Shown: positions 16,432-26,106 of the stretch, in pieces | Layout: every line of letters begins with the position of its first letter | How positions within the stretch are numbered: position 1 is the first letter of the stretch | Assembly (NCBI GenBank): GCA_947474455.1 | Contig: CANJIL010000009.1 | Location: 24,341 to 88,340 of the forward strand | Reading direction: 5' to 3' | Length of the DNA: 64,000 nucleotides | Origin: Hyphomonadaceae bacterium | Lineage (GTDB): Bacteria; Pseudomonadota; Alphaproteobacteria; Caulobacterales; Hyphomonadaceae | The notes under the pieces: model-generated | The model's input: only the letters and a program-made list of their open reading frames with translations | What the model was told of the DNA's origin: nothing | Databases searched by the model: none | Translations under genes and position numbers: made by a program

Positions 16432-19152
16432 ATGCTCGGGATCGCCACGAAACTATTTGGCTCCGTAAACGAACGCAAAATCCGTCCCTTCAAGGGCATC
16501 GTTCAGCGCATCAACGCGCTCGAGCCGGTGACCGAGGCGCTGTCGGACGACGCCCTCAAACAGCGCACCCGGGACTTCCGCCAGCAGGTGGCCAACGGCG
16601 CCAAGCTGGACGACATCCTGCCCGAAGCCTTCGCCACCGTTCGCGAAGCGGCAAAGCGCACGCTCGGTCTGCGGCATTTCGACGTCCAGCTGATTGGCGG
16701 CATGGTGCTGCACAAGGGCGGCATCGCCGAAATGCGCACCGGCGAGGGCAAGACCCTGGTCGCCACGGCGCCAGTCTATCTCAACGCTCTCGAAGGCCGG
16801 GGCGTTCACGTCGTCACCGTCAACGACTACCTCGCCAGCCGCGACGCCGAGTGGATGGGCCAGGTCTACCGCTTCCTCGGCATGTCGGTCGGCAAGATCG
16901 TGCATGGCCTCGACGATGCGCAACGCCGCGCGTCCTACGCCTGCGACATCACCTACGGCACCAACAACGAATTCGGCTTCGACTATCTCCGCGACAACAT
17001 GAAGTATTCGCTCGCCGAGATGGTCCAGCGCGGCCACCGCTTCGCCATGGTCGACGAGGTCGACTCCATTCTCGTCGACGAAAGCCGCACGCCGCTGATC
17101 ATCTCCGGTCCGACCGATGACCGGTCGGACCTCTATATCGCGATCGACGCGATCATCCCGCAGCTCACCAAGGACGACTACACGCTGGACGAAAAGCAGC
17201 GCTCGGTCGTCTATTCCGAAAGCGGCAACGAAAAGATCGAAGAGCTGATGGTGCAGGCCGGCATCCTCCAGGGCTCGCTCTACGAGCCCGCCAACATCAC
17301 CCTCGTCCACCACGCCAACCAAGCGCTACGCGCCCACAAGCTATTCCAGAAGGACAAGGACTACATCGTCAAGAACAACGAAGTGGTCCTGATCGACGAA
17401 TTCACCGGTCGGATGATGCAGGGCCGTCGCCTCTCCGAAGGCCTCCACCAGGCGATCGAGGCAAAAGAGAAGACGAAGATCCAGCCCGAGAACCAGACGC
17501 TGGCCTCGATCACTTTCCAGAACTATTTCCGTCTCTACGACAAGCTTTCCGGCATGACCGGCACGGCCTCGACCGAGGCGGCAGAGTTCCAGGACATCTA
17601 CAAGCTGGAAGTCACCGAGATTCCCACCAACCGGCCGATCAAGCGGATCGACGAGGACGACGTTGTCTACCGGACGGCGAAAGAGAAATACAAGGCGATC
17701 ATCGCCGACATTCGCGACTGTGCACGCCGCAAGCAGCCCGTGCTCGTCGGCACGGTGTCTATCGAGAAATCGGAAGTTCTGTCCAACCTGCTGTCGGTTG
17801 AGAAGATCCCGCACCAAGTTCTCAACGCGCGCCATCACGAACGCGAAGCGCACATCATCGCGCAGGCCGGCGTGCCCGGAGCCGTGACGGTCGCCACCAA
17901 CATGGCTGGCCGCGGCACCGACATCCAGCTTGGCGGCAACCTCGACATGCGCATCGAGGAAGCAACGGCCGAGAAAGTGCAATCGCTCGGCCGCGAACTA
18001 ACCGAGGACGAAATCAAGACGTTGAACGCCGCCATCGGCGCAGATATCGCCGCTAAGAAGGCCGAGGCGCTCGCCGCCGGCGGCCTCTACGTGCTCGCCA
18101 CGGAACGCCACGAAAGCCGCCGGATCGACAACCAGCTGCGAGGACGGACGGGTCGTCAGGGCGATCCGGGCCGTTCGAAATTCTACGTCTGCCTGGAAGA
18201 CGACCTGCTACGCATTTTCGCCGCCGAACGCCTCGACAGCATCATGCGCAGCCTGGGCATCAAGGAAGACGAGGCCATCACCCACAAGTGGATGAACAAG
18301 GCGCTCGAAACCTCGCAGAAGCGCGTGGAACAGCGCAACTTCGAGATCCGCAAGAACCTGCTGAAGTTCGACGACGTCACCAACGACCAGCGCAAGGCGA
18401 TCTTCGAACAACGCATCGAGTTCATGCGCGCAACCTCCGTGGCCGACACCGTGAAGGACATGCGTCACCAGCTGATCAACGACATGTGCCTGCGACACAT
18501 GCCGGAGAAGGCCTATCAGGAACAGTGGAACATCGCTGACCTCGAGGAAGAAATCGCTGACGTTCTGGGCCTGCCGGCGCCCGTGCGCGAGTGGGCCAAC
18601 GAGGAAGGCGCCGCCACGCAGGAAGTCGCCGCCAAGCTGCTCGAACTGACCGACGACGTCTACGCCCGTAAGGCCGCCGCCGTGGGCGAGGAGCGGATGC
18701 GTTGGCTCGAGAAACAGGTCCTGCTCCAGGAAGTCGACACCCGCTGGCGCGAGCACCTCTGGCACCTCGACCAACTTCGCTCGGTCATCCACCTGCGCGG
18801 GTATGCGCAGCGTGATCCGCTGAACGAGTTCAAGAACGAAGCCTTCACGCTGTTCGAACGCCTCCTGGCGGATCTCCGCTCGGGTGTCACCCGCGTGTTG
18901 ATGCGCGGGCAGTTCGTCGCTGAGCAGCCGCCCGGCGCCGACGCCGGCAATGCGCGGGCAGCCCCGCCGCAACAGCTGGCTTCGCGTCCCCAAGCCGCTC
19001 CGGCGCAGGCAGCTGCACCGCAACCGCAACAGGCGGCTGCCGGCGGTACGGCGGCCTGGGCGTCGACGCCGCGCAATGCTCCCTGCCCCTGCGGCTCAGG
19101 CAAGCGTTACAAGAACTGCCATGGCGACGTGAGCACCGCCGCACGCGCCTAA
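16432..19152 (+). CDS. secA: SecA preprotein translocase ATPase
   Basis: Motor of the Sec pathway at the inner membrane. 906 residues. Walker A MRTGEGKT at about residues 101-108, Walker B region [17 protein letters not shown] at about 206, the NBD2 motifs [16 protein letters not shown], the [12 protein letters not shown] helicase motif, the helical scaffold and, at the end, the zinc-binding tail [14 protein letters not shown] that contacts SecB and lipids. A Gln/Ala/Pro linker precedes the zinc tail. Start ATG 16432. The 229-bp divergent region to the ppi gene holds TTGACA at about 16248 with TACGTC 17 bp on, a possible but weak promoter. A hairpin terminator follows the stop. Confidence 0.98.
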   Translation: MLGIATKLFGSVNERKIRPFKGIVQRINALEPVTEALSDDALKQRTRDFRQQVANGAKLDDILPEAFATVREAAKRTLGLRHFDVQLIGGMVLHKGGIAEMRTGEGKTLVATAPVYLNALEGRGVHVVTVNDYLASRDAEWMGQVYRFLGMSVGKIVHGLDDAQRRASYACDITYGTNNEFGFDYLRDNMKYSLAEMVQRGHRFAMVDEVDSILVDESRTPLIISGPTDDRSDLYIAIDAIIPQLTKDDYTLDEKQRSVVYSESGNEKIEELMVQAGILQGSLYEPANITLVHHANQALRAHKLFQKDKDYIVKNNEVVLIDEFTGRMMQGRRLSEGLHQAIEAKEKTKIQPENQTLASITFQNYFRLYDKLSGMTGTASTEAAEFQDIYKLEVTEIPTNRPIKRIDEDDVVYRTAKEKYKAIIADIRDCARRKQPVLVGTVSIEKSEVLSNLLSVEKIPHQVLNARHHEREAHIIAQAGVPGAVTVATNMAGRGTDIQLGGNLDMRIEEATAEKVQSLGRELTEDEIKTLNAAIGADIAAKKAEALAAGGLYVLATERHESRRIDNQLRGRTGRQGDPGRSKFYVCLEDDLLRIFAAERLDSIMRSLGIKEDEAITHKWMNKALETSQKRVEQRNFEIRKNLLKFDDVTNDQRKAIFEQRIEFMRATSVADTVKDMRHQLINDMCLRHMPEKAYQEQWNIADLEEEIADVLGLPAPVREWANEEGAATQEVAAKLLELTDDVYARKAAAVGEERMRWLEKQVLLQEVDTRWREHLWHLDQLRSVIHLRGYAQRDPLNEFKNEAFTLFERLLADLRSGVTRVLMRGQFVAEQPPGADAGNARAAPPQQLASRPQAAPAQAAAPQPQQAAAGGTAAWASTPRNAPCPCGSGKRYKNCHGDVSTAARA

Positions 19153-19173
19153 CCCTTGAGACAACCAGAGTTG

Positions 19174-19208
19174 AAGGGTCCGGGAAGCTCACGCCTTCGG
19201 GACCTTTT
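19174..19208 (+). terminator. Terminator after secA
   Basis: Imperfect hairpin: AAGGGTCCGGGAAG (19174-19187) with CTTCGGGACCTT (19195-19206) around a 7-base loop, then TTTT. One bulge and one mismatch. Confidence 0.55.
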
Positions 19209-20516
19209 CAATCCGCCGCCTGCGCGAGCGTTTCGCGCTGCCCTGCCGGCTCGTCGCGAATCGACAGGAGACGCCGCGTCAGCAACGGCGCAAGGCCAAG
19301 TACTGCGATGCCCGCCCCCAGTATCACTGTGTTGGACACCCCAATCGTCTCGGCGACCCAGCCTGCGGTCAGGATCGAGACCGTCATGGCTACGCCGGTA
19401 GTCACCTGGTTGAACCCGTTTGCACGTGCGAGCTCTTCCTCCGGCAGAAGCTTCTGCTGAAGACTGACCGACAACACCATGTAGATCATGAAGCCGAAAT
19501 CGCCGAGGAATTGCTGCGCGCCCAGGAACAATAGTGACCATTCCTTGAACGCAGCCGCGGGAATAAGCATCAACAGGCCAACCTACTGAAGCAGAAACCC
19601 GCCACGGCCGCCGGTCCATAGCCGATCGCTTTCGCCATCGGCCGCGCCGCCAGCGATCCCAGCAGCGCGCTGAACCCGGCGACCGAGATCATGACGCCGA
19701 TCACCGACGGCGCCATGCCGAGGTCGCGGAACAGGAACACCATCAGCGTCGCAAAGAAGAAGCCTGCTGCGATGGAACAGAAAAAGTTGGCCGTGATGAT
19801 CGCGCGCATCGGAGGGCGCCGCCAGATCGCGAAGAAACCGACAACAATGTCGGTGCGCAATGTCGCCCACGCCGAAGGCCGCGAAACAAGTTCGGCTTTC
19901 GCCTCCTCCGTCGCCGCCCCTGCTGTTTCGGAATCCGCCACAGCCAGAACGCTGACCATATGAACGAGAATGCATCCACCACCATCCCGAAGGGCGCGGT
20001 TAGCAGGTCGATGAGAATGCCCGCTGCGCCCGGTCCTGTTAGCTCGGCTATGGCTTCCGTCGCCTGCAGCCGCGAATTGGCCTCGATCAAATGGTCCTTA
20101 CCGACCAGCCGCGGCAGGATCGCCACGTCTGCATTCTGGAACAACGCGCTTGCTCCGCCTACACCGGCCGCAAGGACGCAGAGCAGCGGGAAGCTCATTA
20201 GGCCAAGTTGCCAGGCCACCGGCGCGGCGATCACGAAGACGAAACGGACCAGGTGCATCGCCGCCATGAGCCGCGTCTTGTTGGCCCGTTCGACAAAACC
20301 GCCGCCGAACAGTCCCGCCGCCACGACGGGCGCATAGCTCAGCGCAGAAAGAACGGCCGCCTCCAATGGCGACACCATGAGAACGCTAACAGCTATGATG
20401 GGTATGGCCGTGCGTGTGATCCGGCTTCCTAACGCGGAGAGAACCTGTGCGGCCCAGAGCCGATTAAAATTGGCGCGTCGCCACAGTGCTGAGGCGCGCC
20501 GCATGAACTCGAGCAT
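19208..20516 (-). pseudogene. MFS exporter, two frameshifts
   Basis: A 12-helix major facilitator protein of the MFS_3/EntS-like export type, broken into three frames. N-terminal piece 20516 to about 19920 (NFNRLWAAQVLSALGSRITRTAIPIIAVSV, GLFGGGFVERANKTRLMAAMHLVRF, DAFSFIWSAFWLWRIPKQQG); middle about 19930-19585 (LRTDIVVGFFAIWRRPPMRAIITANFF, SVAGFSALLGSLAARPMAKAIG); end 19573-19208 (LSVSLQQKLLPEEELARANGF, GWVAETIGVSNTVILGAGIAVLGLAPLLTRR). The joined sequence would be full length with no large deletion. Two separate frameshifts argue for pseudogenisation. Substrate unknown. Convergent with secA. Confidence 0.85.
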
Positions 20517-20529
20517 TGGATACTTCCGA

Positions 20530-20629
20530 TATGAGTGTCAGGCGCGCGTGTCGGTGACACGCGCAGCGACGGTGCAGAGGCCAGGCCGGGCGGGTTCCCG
20601 GCGCGTACGATAGGGTGACGGCACTCATA
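20530..20629. repeat. Nested palindromic element upstream of the MFS pseudogene
   Basis: Ends are TATGAGTG (20530-20537) and CACTCATA (20622-20629); just inside, TCA on the left and TGA on the right extend the similarity. Within it lies a perfect 9-bp hairpin GCGCGTGTC-GGT-GACACGCGC (20544-20564). The whole could be a miniature mobile element or a two-part operator for the neighbouring exporter. Confidence 0.4.
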
Positions 20630-20768
20630 GGCGGGCTCTCAACGGAAGCGGGCGGGCTTCTGATCCGCTTGCGCACTCGAGTCAATCCGCCAGAACCTGT
20701 CGGATCAAACCCGTTGCTCCAAGGGCACCCTGAAACAGGGAGCTCAACCCCATACGCCACACACGGCG

Positions 20769-21245
20769 AAACCTGAAAAGCAATTGCGGGAACAGCTCGA
20801 TAAGGTCCGCGCACGTATGCTCGCCATCGAGGGCTCGCACAGCCACATTCAGGCGATGGGGCGCGCGGCCGACAAGGATGGCGCCGCGCGGCTGTGGTTC
20901 TTCAAGTCCTGTTCCCGCGACCTGCAAGAGGAAATGGGCGCCCGATCGCACTCGCATTTCTGAGTAATCGGCAAGGACCAGGACGACCACGCTGGTCTGA
21001 TGGGCCGCCTCGCCGAAAGCCGCGATCGCGGCAAGATCGAACAATACTGGTCCGACATCGTTGCCTCCTAGTTCAAAGGCAAGGACGATCCGGGTCGCCC
21101 TGCTCGAGTTCGACCCAATGGAGGCCGCCATCTAGGCTTCAACGAAGAACCCTATCCACTTCGCGTGGGAAATCCGGTCCACCACGAATTTGTACAAGGA
21201 GCCCCTCGTCGGCGCCCGCGCCCATGTCAATTTCACTCAGCCCAA
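20769..21245 (+). pseudogene. Pyridoxamine 5'-phosphate oxidase-like stress protein, decayed
   Basis: A recognisable member of the flavin-binding general stress protein 26 / PNPOx-like group with three in-frame stops and one frameshift. First frame: EQLDKVRARMLAIEGS, AADKDGAARLWFFKSCSRDLQEE, a TGA at 20961, VIGKDQDDHAGLMGRLAES, IEQYWSDIVAS, then TAG where the family has Trp before F-x-G. Second frame: IRVALLEFDPMEAAI, then TAG again where Trp is usual, ASTKNPIHFAWEI and GARAHVNFTQPK. The order and spacing follow the family closely. Two of the stops are simple Trp-to-stop (G to A) changes, so this is real decay. It lies next to the MFS pseudogene. Confidence 0.75.
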
Positions 21246-21343
21246 AGCGTCCCGCGCCCCGCGAGGACGCCGGCAAACGCCACAAGAGCGCAGCGCGCCA
21301 GAATGGAATTCGCCGCCAGAATCAGCCAGGTCCAGCCGCTTTG

Positions 21344-22297
21344 TCACGCAAAACCCTCCCGGCCGATGGCGTAGAAACGCTCCTTGCGCTGGGCGCGCAG
21401 GTCGTCGGGCGTCATGCCCTGCAGGGTCGAAAGCGCCTCCTCGATAGCTTCACCCACCTGTTCGATGGCAATCTTCGGATCGCGATGCGCGCCGCCCATC
21501 GGTTCAGGCACAACGGCGTCGACGATGCGGAACTTCTCAAGATCCTGCGCCGTTATCTTCATCGCCTCTGCCGTGTCCTTGGCGCGCTTGGCATCGTGAA
21601 ACAGGATGGACGCAGCGCCTTCAGGCGAGATCACTGAATAGACCGCGTGCTCCATCATCAGCACCTTGTTGCCGGAGGCCAGCGCCACCGCGCCGCCCGA
21701 ACCGCCCTCGCCCACGATCACGGAGATCATTGGCGTATCGAGCGTCAGGCACGCCTCAATCGAACGGGCCAGGGCCTCGGCCTGTCCGCGCTCTTCCCCG
21801 CCCTTGCCCGGGAAGGCGCCTGACGTGTCGACCAACGCGATCACAGGCAAGTTGAACCGCCCCGCCAGCTCGATCAGGCGCACCGCCTTGCGGTAGCCTT
21901 CCGGTTTGCCCATCCCGAAATTGTGCTTGAGCCTGGTCTGGGTATCGCGCCCCTTCTCGTGCCCGATCACCACCACCGGCTTGCCGCGGAAACGGGCGAG
22001 CCCGCCCATGATCGCATCGTCATTCATGAACTTGCGATCACCCGCTAATTCGACGAACTCGTCGAACAGACTTTCGACATAGTCCATGAAGTGCGGCCGG
22101 TCGGGATGGCGCGCCACCTGCGTTTTCTGCCAGGCGTTGAGGTGCGTGTAGATGTGCTCGAGCTGCTTCTCAGCCTTCTCGCGCAGCTTGCCGACTTCCT
22201 CCTCGACGGTCGCCCCGCCGGTCGCTTCGAGCTCTGCGATTTTCTTTTCGAGATCCGCGACGGGCTTCTCGAAATCGAGATAGGTGGAAATGGCCAT
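21344..22297 (-). CDS. accA: Acetyl-CoA carboxylase carboxyltransferase subunit alpha
   Basis: Transfers CO2 from carboxybiotin to acetyl-CoA, with AccD, for fatty acid synthesis. 317 residues from ATG 22297 (MAISTYLDFEKPVADLEKKI). Conserved parts: the coiled N-terminal helix, ARHPDRPHFMDYVESLFDEFVELAGDR, VIGHEKGRDTQTRLKHNFGM, PVIALVDTSGAFPGKGGEERGQAEAL, VIVGEGGSGGAVALASGNKVLMMEHAVYSVISPEGAA. GGAG lies a few bases upstream of the start. A longer start at 22405 reaches into the GMC gene terminus and is not needed. The gene ends 99 bp after the PNPOx pseudogene on the other strand. Confidence 0.97.
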   Translation of the reverse strand: MAISTYLDFEKPVADLEKKIAELEATGGATVEEEVGKLREKAEKQLEHIYTHLNAWQKTQVARHPDRPHFMDYVESLFDEFVELAGDRKFMNDDAIMGGLARFRGKPVVVIGHEKGRDTQTRLKHNFGMGKPEGYRKAVRLIELAGRFNLPVIALVDTSGAFPGKGGEERGQAEALARSIEACLTLDTPMISVIVGEGGSGGAVALASGNKVLMMEHAVYSVISPEGAASILFHDAKRAKDTAEAMKITAQDLEKFRIVDAVVPEPMGGAHRDPKIAIEQVGEAIEEALSTLQGMTPDDLRAQRKERFYAIGREGFA

Positions 22298-22397
22298 AGG
22301 GAGGCTCCGGCTGACGATGCGCGGAGATAACGCCAGCCACCCCGCCCGGCAAGGTTGGCCCTCACAACCCTTTGAAAATTCCAAATTTCGATCGGCG

Positions 22398-24017
22398 TTA
22401 AGCACGCTTGACGTCTTCCAACAGCATCGCGGCGCCCTTTTCGGCGATCATCATGGTCGGCGAATTGGTGTTGCCGCTTGTTATGGTTGGCATCACCGAG
22501 GCGTCGATCACCCGCAGCCCCTCTACTCCGATCACCCGCAGCCGCTCGTCCACGACGGCGGTCGGGTCGCCTGCGGCGCCCATCTTGGCCGTTCCCACGG
22601 GATGGAAGATCGTCGTCCCGATGTCGCCCGCCGCCTTGGCCAGTTCGGCGTCGGTGGTTAGACCCGCGCTTGGCCCGAATTCCTCCGGCGAGTAACGCTG
22701 CAGCGCCCGCTGAGCGACGATCTTCCGGACCAGCCGGATCGATTCGACCGCCGTGATCTTGTCGCCCTCCGTCGCCAGATAGTTGGGCTGGATCGATGGT
22801 GCGACTTCGGGGTCCGGCGAATGCGCATGGATCGATCCGCGACTGTCGGGCCGCAGATTGCAGACACTGATCGTGATCGCGGGGAAACGATAGAGCGCCT
22901 CGCCGAATTTCGGCAGCGCCAGCGGCTGGACGTGGAACTGCACGTTGGGCGTTGCGTGGCGCTCGTTCGTCTTCGCAAACGCGCCCATTTGCGACGGCGC
23001 CATGGTCATCGGCCCGCGCCGCCGCAGCGCGTAGTCCGCCGCCATCATGGGCCGGCGCAACAGGTTGGCGTACTGCTCGTTCAACGTTGGCACGCCGCGC
23101 ACCTTATAGATCGGTCGCAGCTGCAGATGATCCTGCAGGTTCTCTCCGACACCGGGCGAATTGTGGATCACCGGAACGCCAAGCTTCTTCAGCCGCTGGC
23201 CCTGCCCGATCCCCGACAACTCCAGCAGTTTCGGCGTTTGCACCGCGCCCGCCGCCAGAATGATGTTCGGCGCCAGCGAGACATGGTGCTCGACATCTTC
23301 GTTCAACTCGCGGAACCACGACACGCCAGCCGCGCGGTTGTTGTTCAGCACAACATTCTCGACGAGCGCTCCCGTCACCAGCTTCAGGTTCGGCCGCGTC
23401 CTAAGGATCGGCTTCAGGAAGCCCCGCGCTGACGACCAGCGGACGCCCTGCTTCTGGTTCACCTGGAAATAGCCAACGCCGGTATTGTCGCCCGTATTGA
23501 AATCCGCGACGTGGGGAATGCCCACTGCATCGGCCGCATCGGCAAACGCATCCAGCACCTGCCAGCGCATGCGTGGATGCTCGACGCGCCATTCCCCGCC
23601 CTGCCCATGATGCTCGCCGCCGGCCACATGGTCCTGCTGTTTCAGGAACAGTGGTTTCACATCATCCCAGCCCCAGCCCGCGAGCCCCATCTGTCGCCAG
23701 GTGTCGTAGTCCGCCCGCTGCCCGCGCATGTAGATCATCGCGTTGATCGCGGACGATCCGCCGATCACTTTCCCGCGCGGATAGTTCAACGAACGCCCGC
23801 TGAGCCCCGGCACCGGGTCGGTCTTGAACATCCAGTCGGCGCGCGGATTGCCGATCGCGAACAGATAGCCGACCGGGATGTGGAACCAGATCCAGTCGTC
23901 CTTGCCCCCTGCTTCCAGCAGAAGTACGCGGTTTTTCGGGTCGGCCGACAGCCGGTTGGCCAGCACGCACCCCGCCGATCCGGCGCCGACGATGATGTAG
24001 TCGAAACTCTCGCTCAT
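22398..24017 (-). CDS. GMC family oxidoreductase, choline dehydrogenase-like
   Basis: FAD flavoprotein oxidising an alcohol. 539 residues from ATG 24017. FAD motif [18 protein letters not shown] at the start, LLLEAGG, GMC signature 1 [20 protein letters not shown], signature 2 in [21 protein letters not shown], and the C-terminal catalytic region [10 protein letters not shown] with [17 protein letters not shown] at the end. The overall layout is that of BetA-like dehydrogenases, but alcohol specificity within this family cannot be read from sequence and there is no betB or betaine transporter nearby. A longer start (24077) has a poor leader. It stands alone, divergent from the serine hydrolase. 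Confidence 0.9.
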   Translation of the reverse strand: MSESFDYIIVGAGSAGCVLANRLSADPKNRVLLLEAGGKDDWIWFHIPVGYLFAIGNPRADWMFKTDPVPGLSGRSLNYPRGKVIGGSSAINAMIYMRGQRADYDTWRQMGLAGWGWDDVKPLFLKQQDHVAGGEHHGQGGEWRVEHPRMRWQVLDAFADAADAVGIPHVADFNTGDNTGVGYFQVNQKQGVRWSSARGFLKPILRTRPNLKLVTGALVENVVLNNNRAAGVSWFRELNEDVEHHVSLAPNIILAAGAVQTPKLLELSGIGQGQRLKKLGVPVIHNSPGVGENLQDHLQLRPIYKVRGVPTLNEQYANLLRRPMMAADYALRRRGPMTMAPSQMGAFAKTNERHATPNVQFHVQPLALPKFGEALYRFPAITISVCNLRPDSRGSIHAHSPDPEVAPSIQPNYLATEGDKITAVESIRLVRKIVAQRALQRYSPEEFGPSAGLTTDAELAKAAGDIGTTIFHPVGTAKMGAAGDPTAVVDERLRVIGVEGLRVIDASVMPTITSGNTNSPTMMIAEKGAAMLLEDVKRA

Positions 24018-24139
24018 GCCCGGCAGATTCAACACTGGACGCAAACGTTCAACCCTCTTCCCGTGCGCGTTGACCAAAACGGCATGCTTGACCGCTTTTT
24101 CCTCCCTGCCATCGTGAACACGTCTTGGGAGGACACGCC

Positions 24140-25477
24140 ATGAAACTCAGGAATGCTCTGCTCGCCGCCAGTGCGCTGGCCCTGTCTGGCTGCGTGATCG
24201 CAGTCACCGATACGCCGCGGCCGGCGATCGCGCCGCTGGCCCTTGCGCCGGCGCCCATCGCGCCCGCGCCGATCGCCAGTGAAGCGCCGCGCCAGACCCT
24301 CTCGCAGGCGCGACTCGAAACGCTGGACAAGGTGATGAAGCAGTACGTCGCCGACGGGAAGCTGGCCGGCGCCGTGCTCATGATCCATCAGGGCGGACGG
24401 GACGTCTTCTCCAACGCCTATGGCTGGCGTGACCGCGAAGCTGGCGCGGCCATGCAGGAAGACACAATCTTCCGCATCGCATCACAGACCAAGGCGCTCA
24501 CCTCCGTCGCCATCATGATGATGATGGAGGAAGGCAAGCTTGTGCTCGACGATCCGCTTGGCAAGTTCCTGCCGGAATGGTCGAAGACGACGGTCGCCGT
24601 CACGAACGACAAGGGCGGCTATGACGTCGTCCCGGCCAAGCGCCCCATCACCATCCGCGATCTTCTCTCCCACACTGCCGGCATCTCCTACGGCACAGGC
24701 CCCGCCGAGAAGGCGTGGAAGGATGCAGGCGTGCTCGGCTGGTATTTCGCTGACAAGCAGGCGCCGGTGGCCGACGTGGTCGCAAAGATGGCGAAGCTGC
24801 CCATGGCGGCGCAGCCCGGCGAGAAATGGGTCTACGGCTACAACACTGACATTCTCGGCGTGGTCGTCGAGAAGCTTTCCGGCAAGCCGCTGGACCTATT
24901 CTTCAAGGAACGACTGATCGAACCGCTAGGAATGGTCGACACCGCTTTCTGCCTGCCGCCTGAAAAGACCAACCGGTTGGCCGTTGTATATTCGGAGAAG
25001 GACGGAAAAGCCGAACGCGCGCCGTCTCCGGGCGCATGGCAGCAACCGGGCGGGCACATCGGTCAGGGCCATTATGCAGGCGGTCCGTGCAAGGCCTATG
25101 CAGGCGGCGCGGGGCTTCTCTCAACGGTCAGCGACTATTCGCGATTCCTCCAGATGATGCTGCAGGGCGGAACCTACGAAGGCAAACGCTACATCTCCAG
25201 GAAGAGCGTCGAGCTGATGTCGCACGACACCCTGGTTTCAGCCTCATACCAGCCGGGGCTCGGCTGGGGGCTCGGCTTCCGCGTGGTCACGGACGTGGGT
25301 AAGTTCGCCCAGCCAGGTTCGGTGGGCGACTATGGCTGGGGCGGCGCCTATCACTCGACCTACTGGGTCGATCCGAAGGAAGACCTCACCGTCGTGTATC
25401 TGACGCAGCTCATTCCAGCAGGCGGGCTTGAGGATCAGCAGAAAATCCGCGCCCTGATCTACTCCGCGCTGGAATAA
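24140..25477 (+). CDS. Serine hydrolase, class C beta-lactamase-like lipoprotein
   Basis: 445 residues from ATG 24140, with GGAGGA upstream at about 24128. A signal with lipobox ALSGC near residue 16, then an Ala/Pro-rich linker. The catalytic S-x-x-K is SQTK in FRIASQTKALTSVAIMMMME; the second motif is a YGYNTDILG (Y-x-N) segment, and HTAGISYG and GGAYHSTYWVDP follow. These belong to the beta-lactamase/transpeptidase-like fold of esterases and D-amino-acid peptidases (AmpC, EstB). Real beta-lactamase activity is not implied. Its stop abuts the convergent lipoprotein gene, with no spacer. Confidence 0.9.
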   Translation: MKLRNALLAASALALSGCVIAVTDTPRPAIAPLALAPAPIAPAPIASEAPRQTLSQARLETLDKVMKQYVADGKLAGAVLMIHQGGRDVFSNAYGWRDREAGAAMQEDTIFRIASQTKALTSVAIMMMMEEGKLVLDDPLGKFLPEWSKTTVAVTNDKGGYDVVPAKRPITIRDLLSHTAGISYGTGPAEKAWKDAGVLGWYFADKQAPVADVVAKMAKLPMAAQPGEKWVYGYNTDILGVVVEKLSGKPLDLFFKERLIEPLGMVDTAFCLPPEKTNRLAVVYSEKDGKAERAPSPGAWQQPGGHIGQGHYAGGPCKAYAGGAGLLSTVSDYSRFLQMMLQGGTYEGKRYISRKSVELMSHDTLVSASYQPGLGWGLGFRVVTDVGKFAQPGSVGDYGWGGAYHSTYWVDPKEDLTVVYLTQLIPAGGLEDQQKIRALIYSALE

Positions 25478-26080
25478 CTACTTCACCGCCGAATAAGCAA
25501 ACGTCCCGCACAGCGCGGTCTCCGGTTTCTCTGGCGGCCAGCCTTCGCCTATGAACACCGCGATGGTGATCACCTCACCCTGCGAGTCGGTGTGCGGATA
25601 GACGGCGAAGATGAAGGGCTTATCGCACAGCCCGCCGTTGGGTGCGGTTGGCGGAATAGTCTCGCCCTCGACCGTGTACATTTCGATCATCCCCGGATCG
25701 ACCGGATCCGGCGCGGATGGAAAGACGCCCTTGAAGTCATACGCCGGATCGCCCATCCCCGCCCCGCCCGGCACCATCACGGTATCGTAGCGGATGCCGT
25801 TCTCGAACACGAAGGTCGCGCCCGGCGGCAGGTTGATCGACTGCTGTGGCGTGGGCGTCACGGTCAGCTTGCCCGGCGTGAAGCTCATCGCCGTCTTCGA
25901 CGCCGCCTCATAGGTCTTGGGCGGCCCGACCGGCGCGGGCTCGAACACGATGTCCGCATCGTCCTGCCCCAGCTCCTCGGGTGTTGGCGCAATCGCCGCG
26001 GATTCCTGCGCCGGTTTCGCTTCGGGCTGGCAGGCGGCCAGCGCCATCAGCGAAGCAAAGCCAAGAATCACAACGCGCAT
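25478..26080 (-). CDS. Lipoprotein, unknown function
   Basis: 200 residues. Signal peptide with lipobox LMALAAC at residue 17, then an acidic, Pro-rich stretch (ESAAIAPTPEELGQDDADI). The body contains FTPGKLTVTPTPQQSINLPPG, GATFVFENGIRYDTVMVPGG, and a C-terminal domain with two Cys (GGLCDKPFIFAVYPHTD and ETALCGTFAYSAVK) that could form a disulfide. I recognise no family. It is 26 bp downstream of the alkaline phosphatase on the same strand, so perhaps cotranscribed. Confidence 0.7.
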   Translation of the reverse strand: MRVVILGFASLMALAACQPEAKPAQESAAIAPTPEELGQDDADIVFEPAPVGPPKTYEAASKTAMSFTPGKLTVTPTPQQSINLPPGATFVFENGIRYDTVMVPGGAGMGDPAYDFKGVFPSAPDPVDPGMIEMYTVEGETIPPTAPNGGLCDKPFIFAVYPHTDSQGEVITIAVFIGEGWPPEKPETALCGTFAYSAVK

Positions 26081-26106
26081 CGGTTTCTCCAGACCTGTGG
26101 GAAAAC

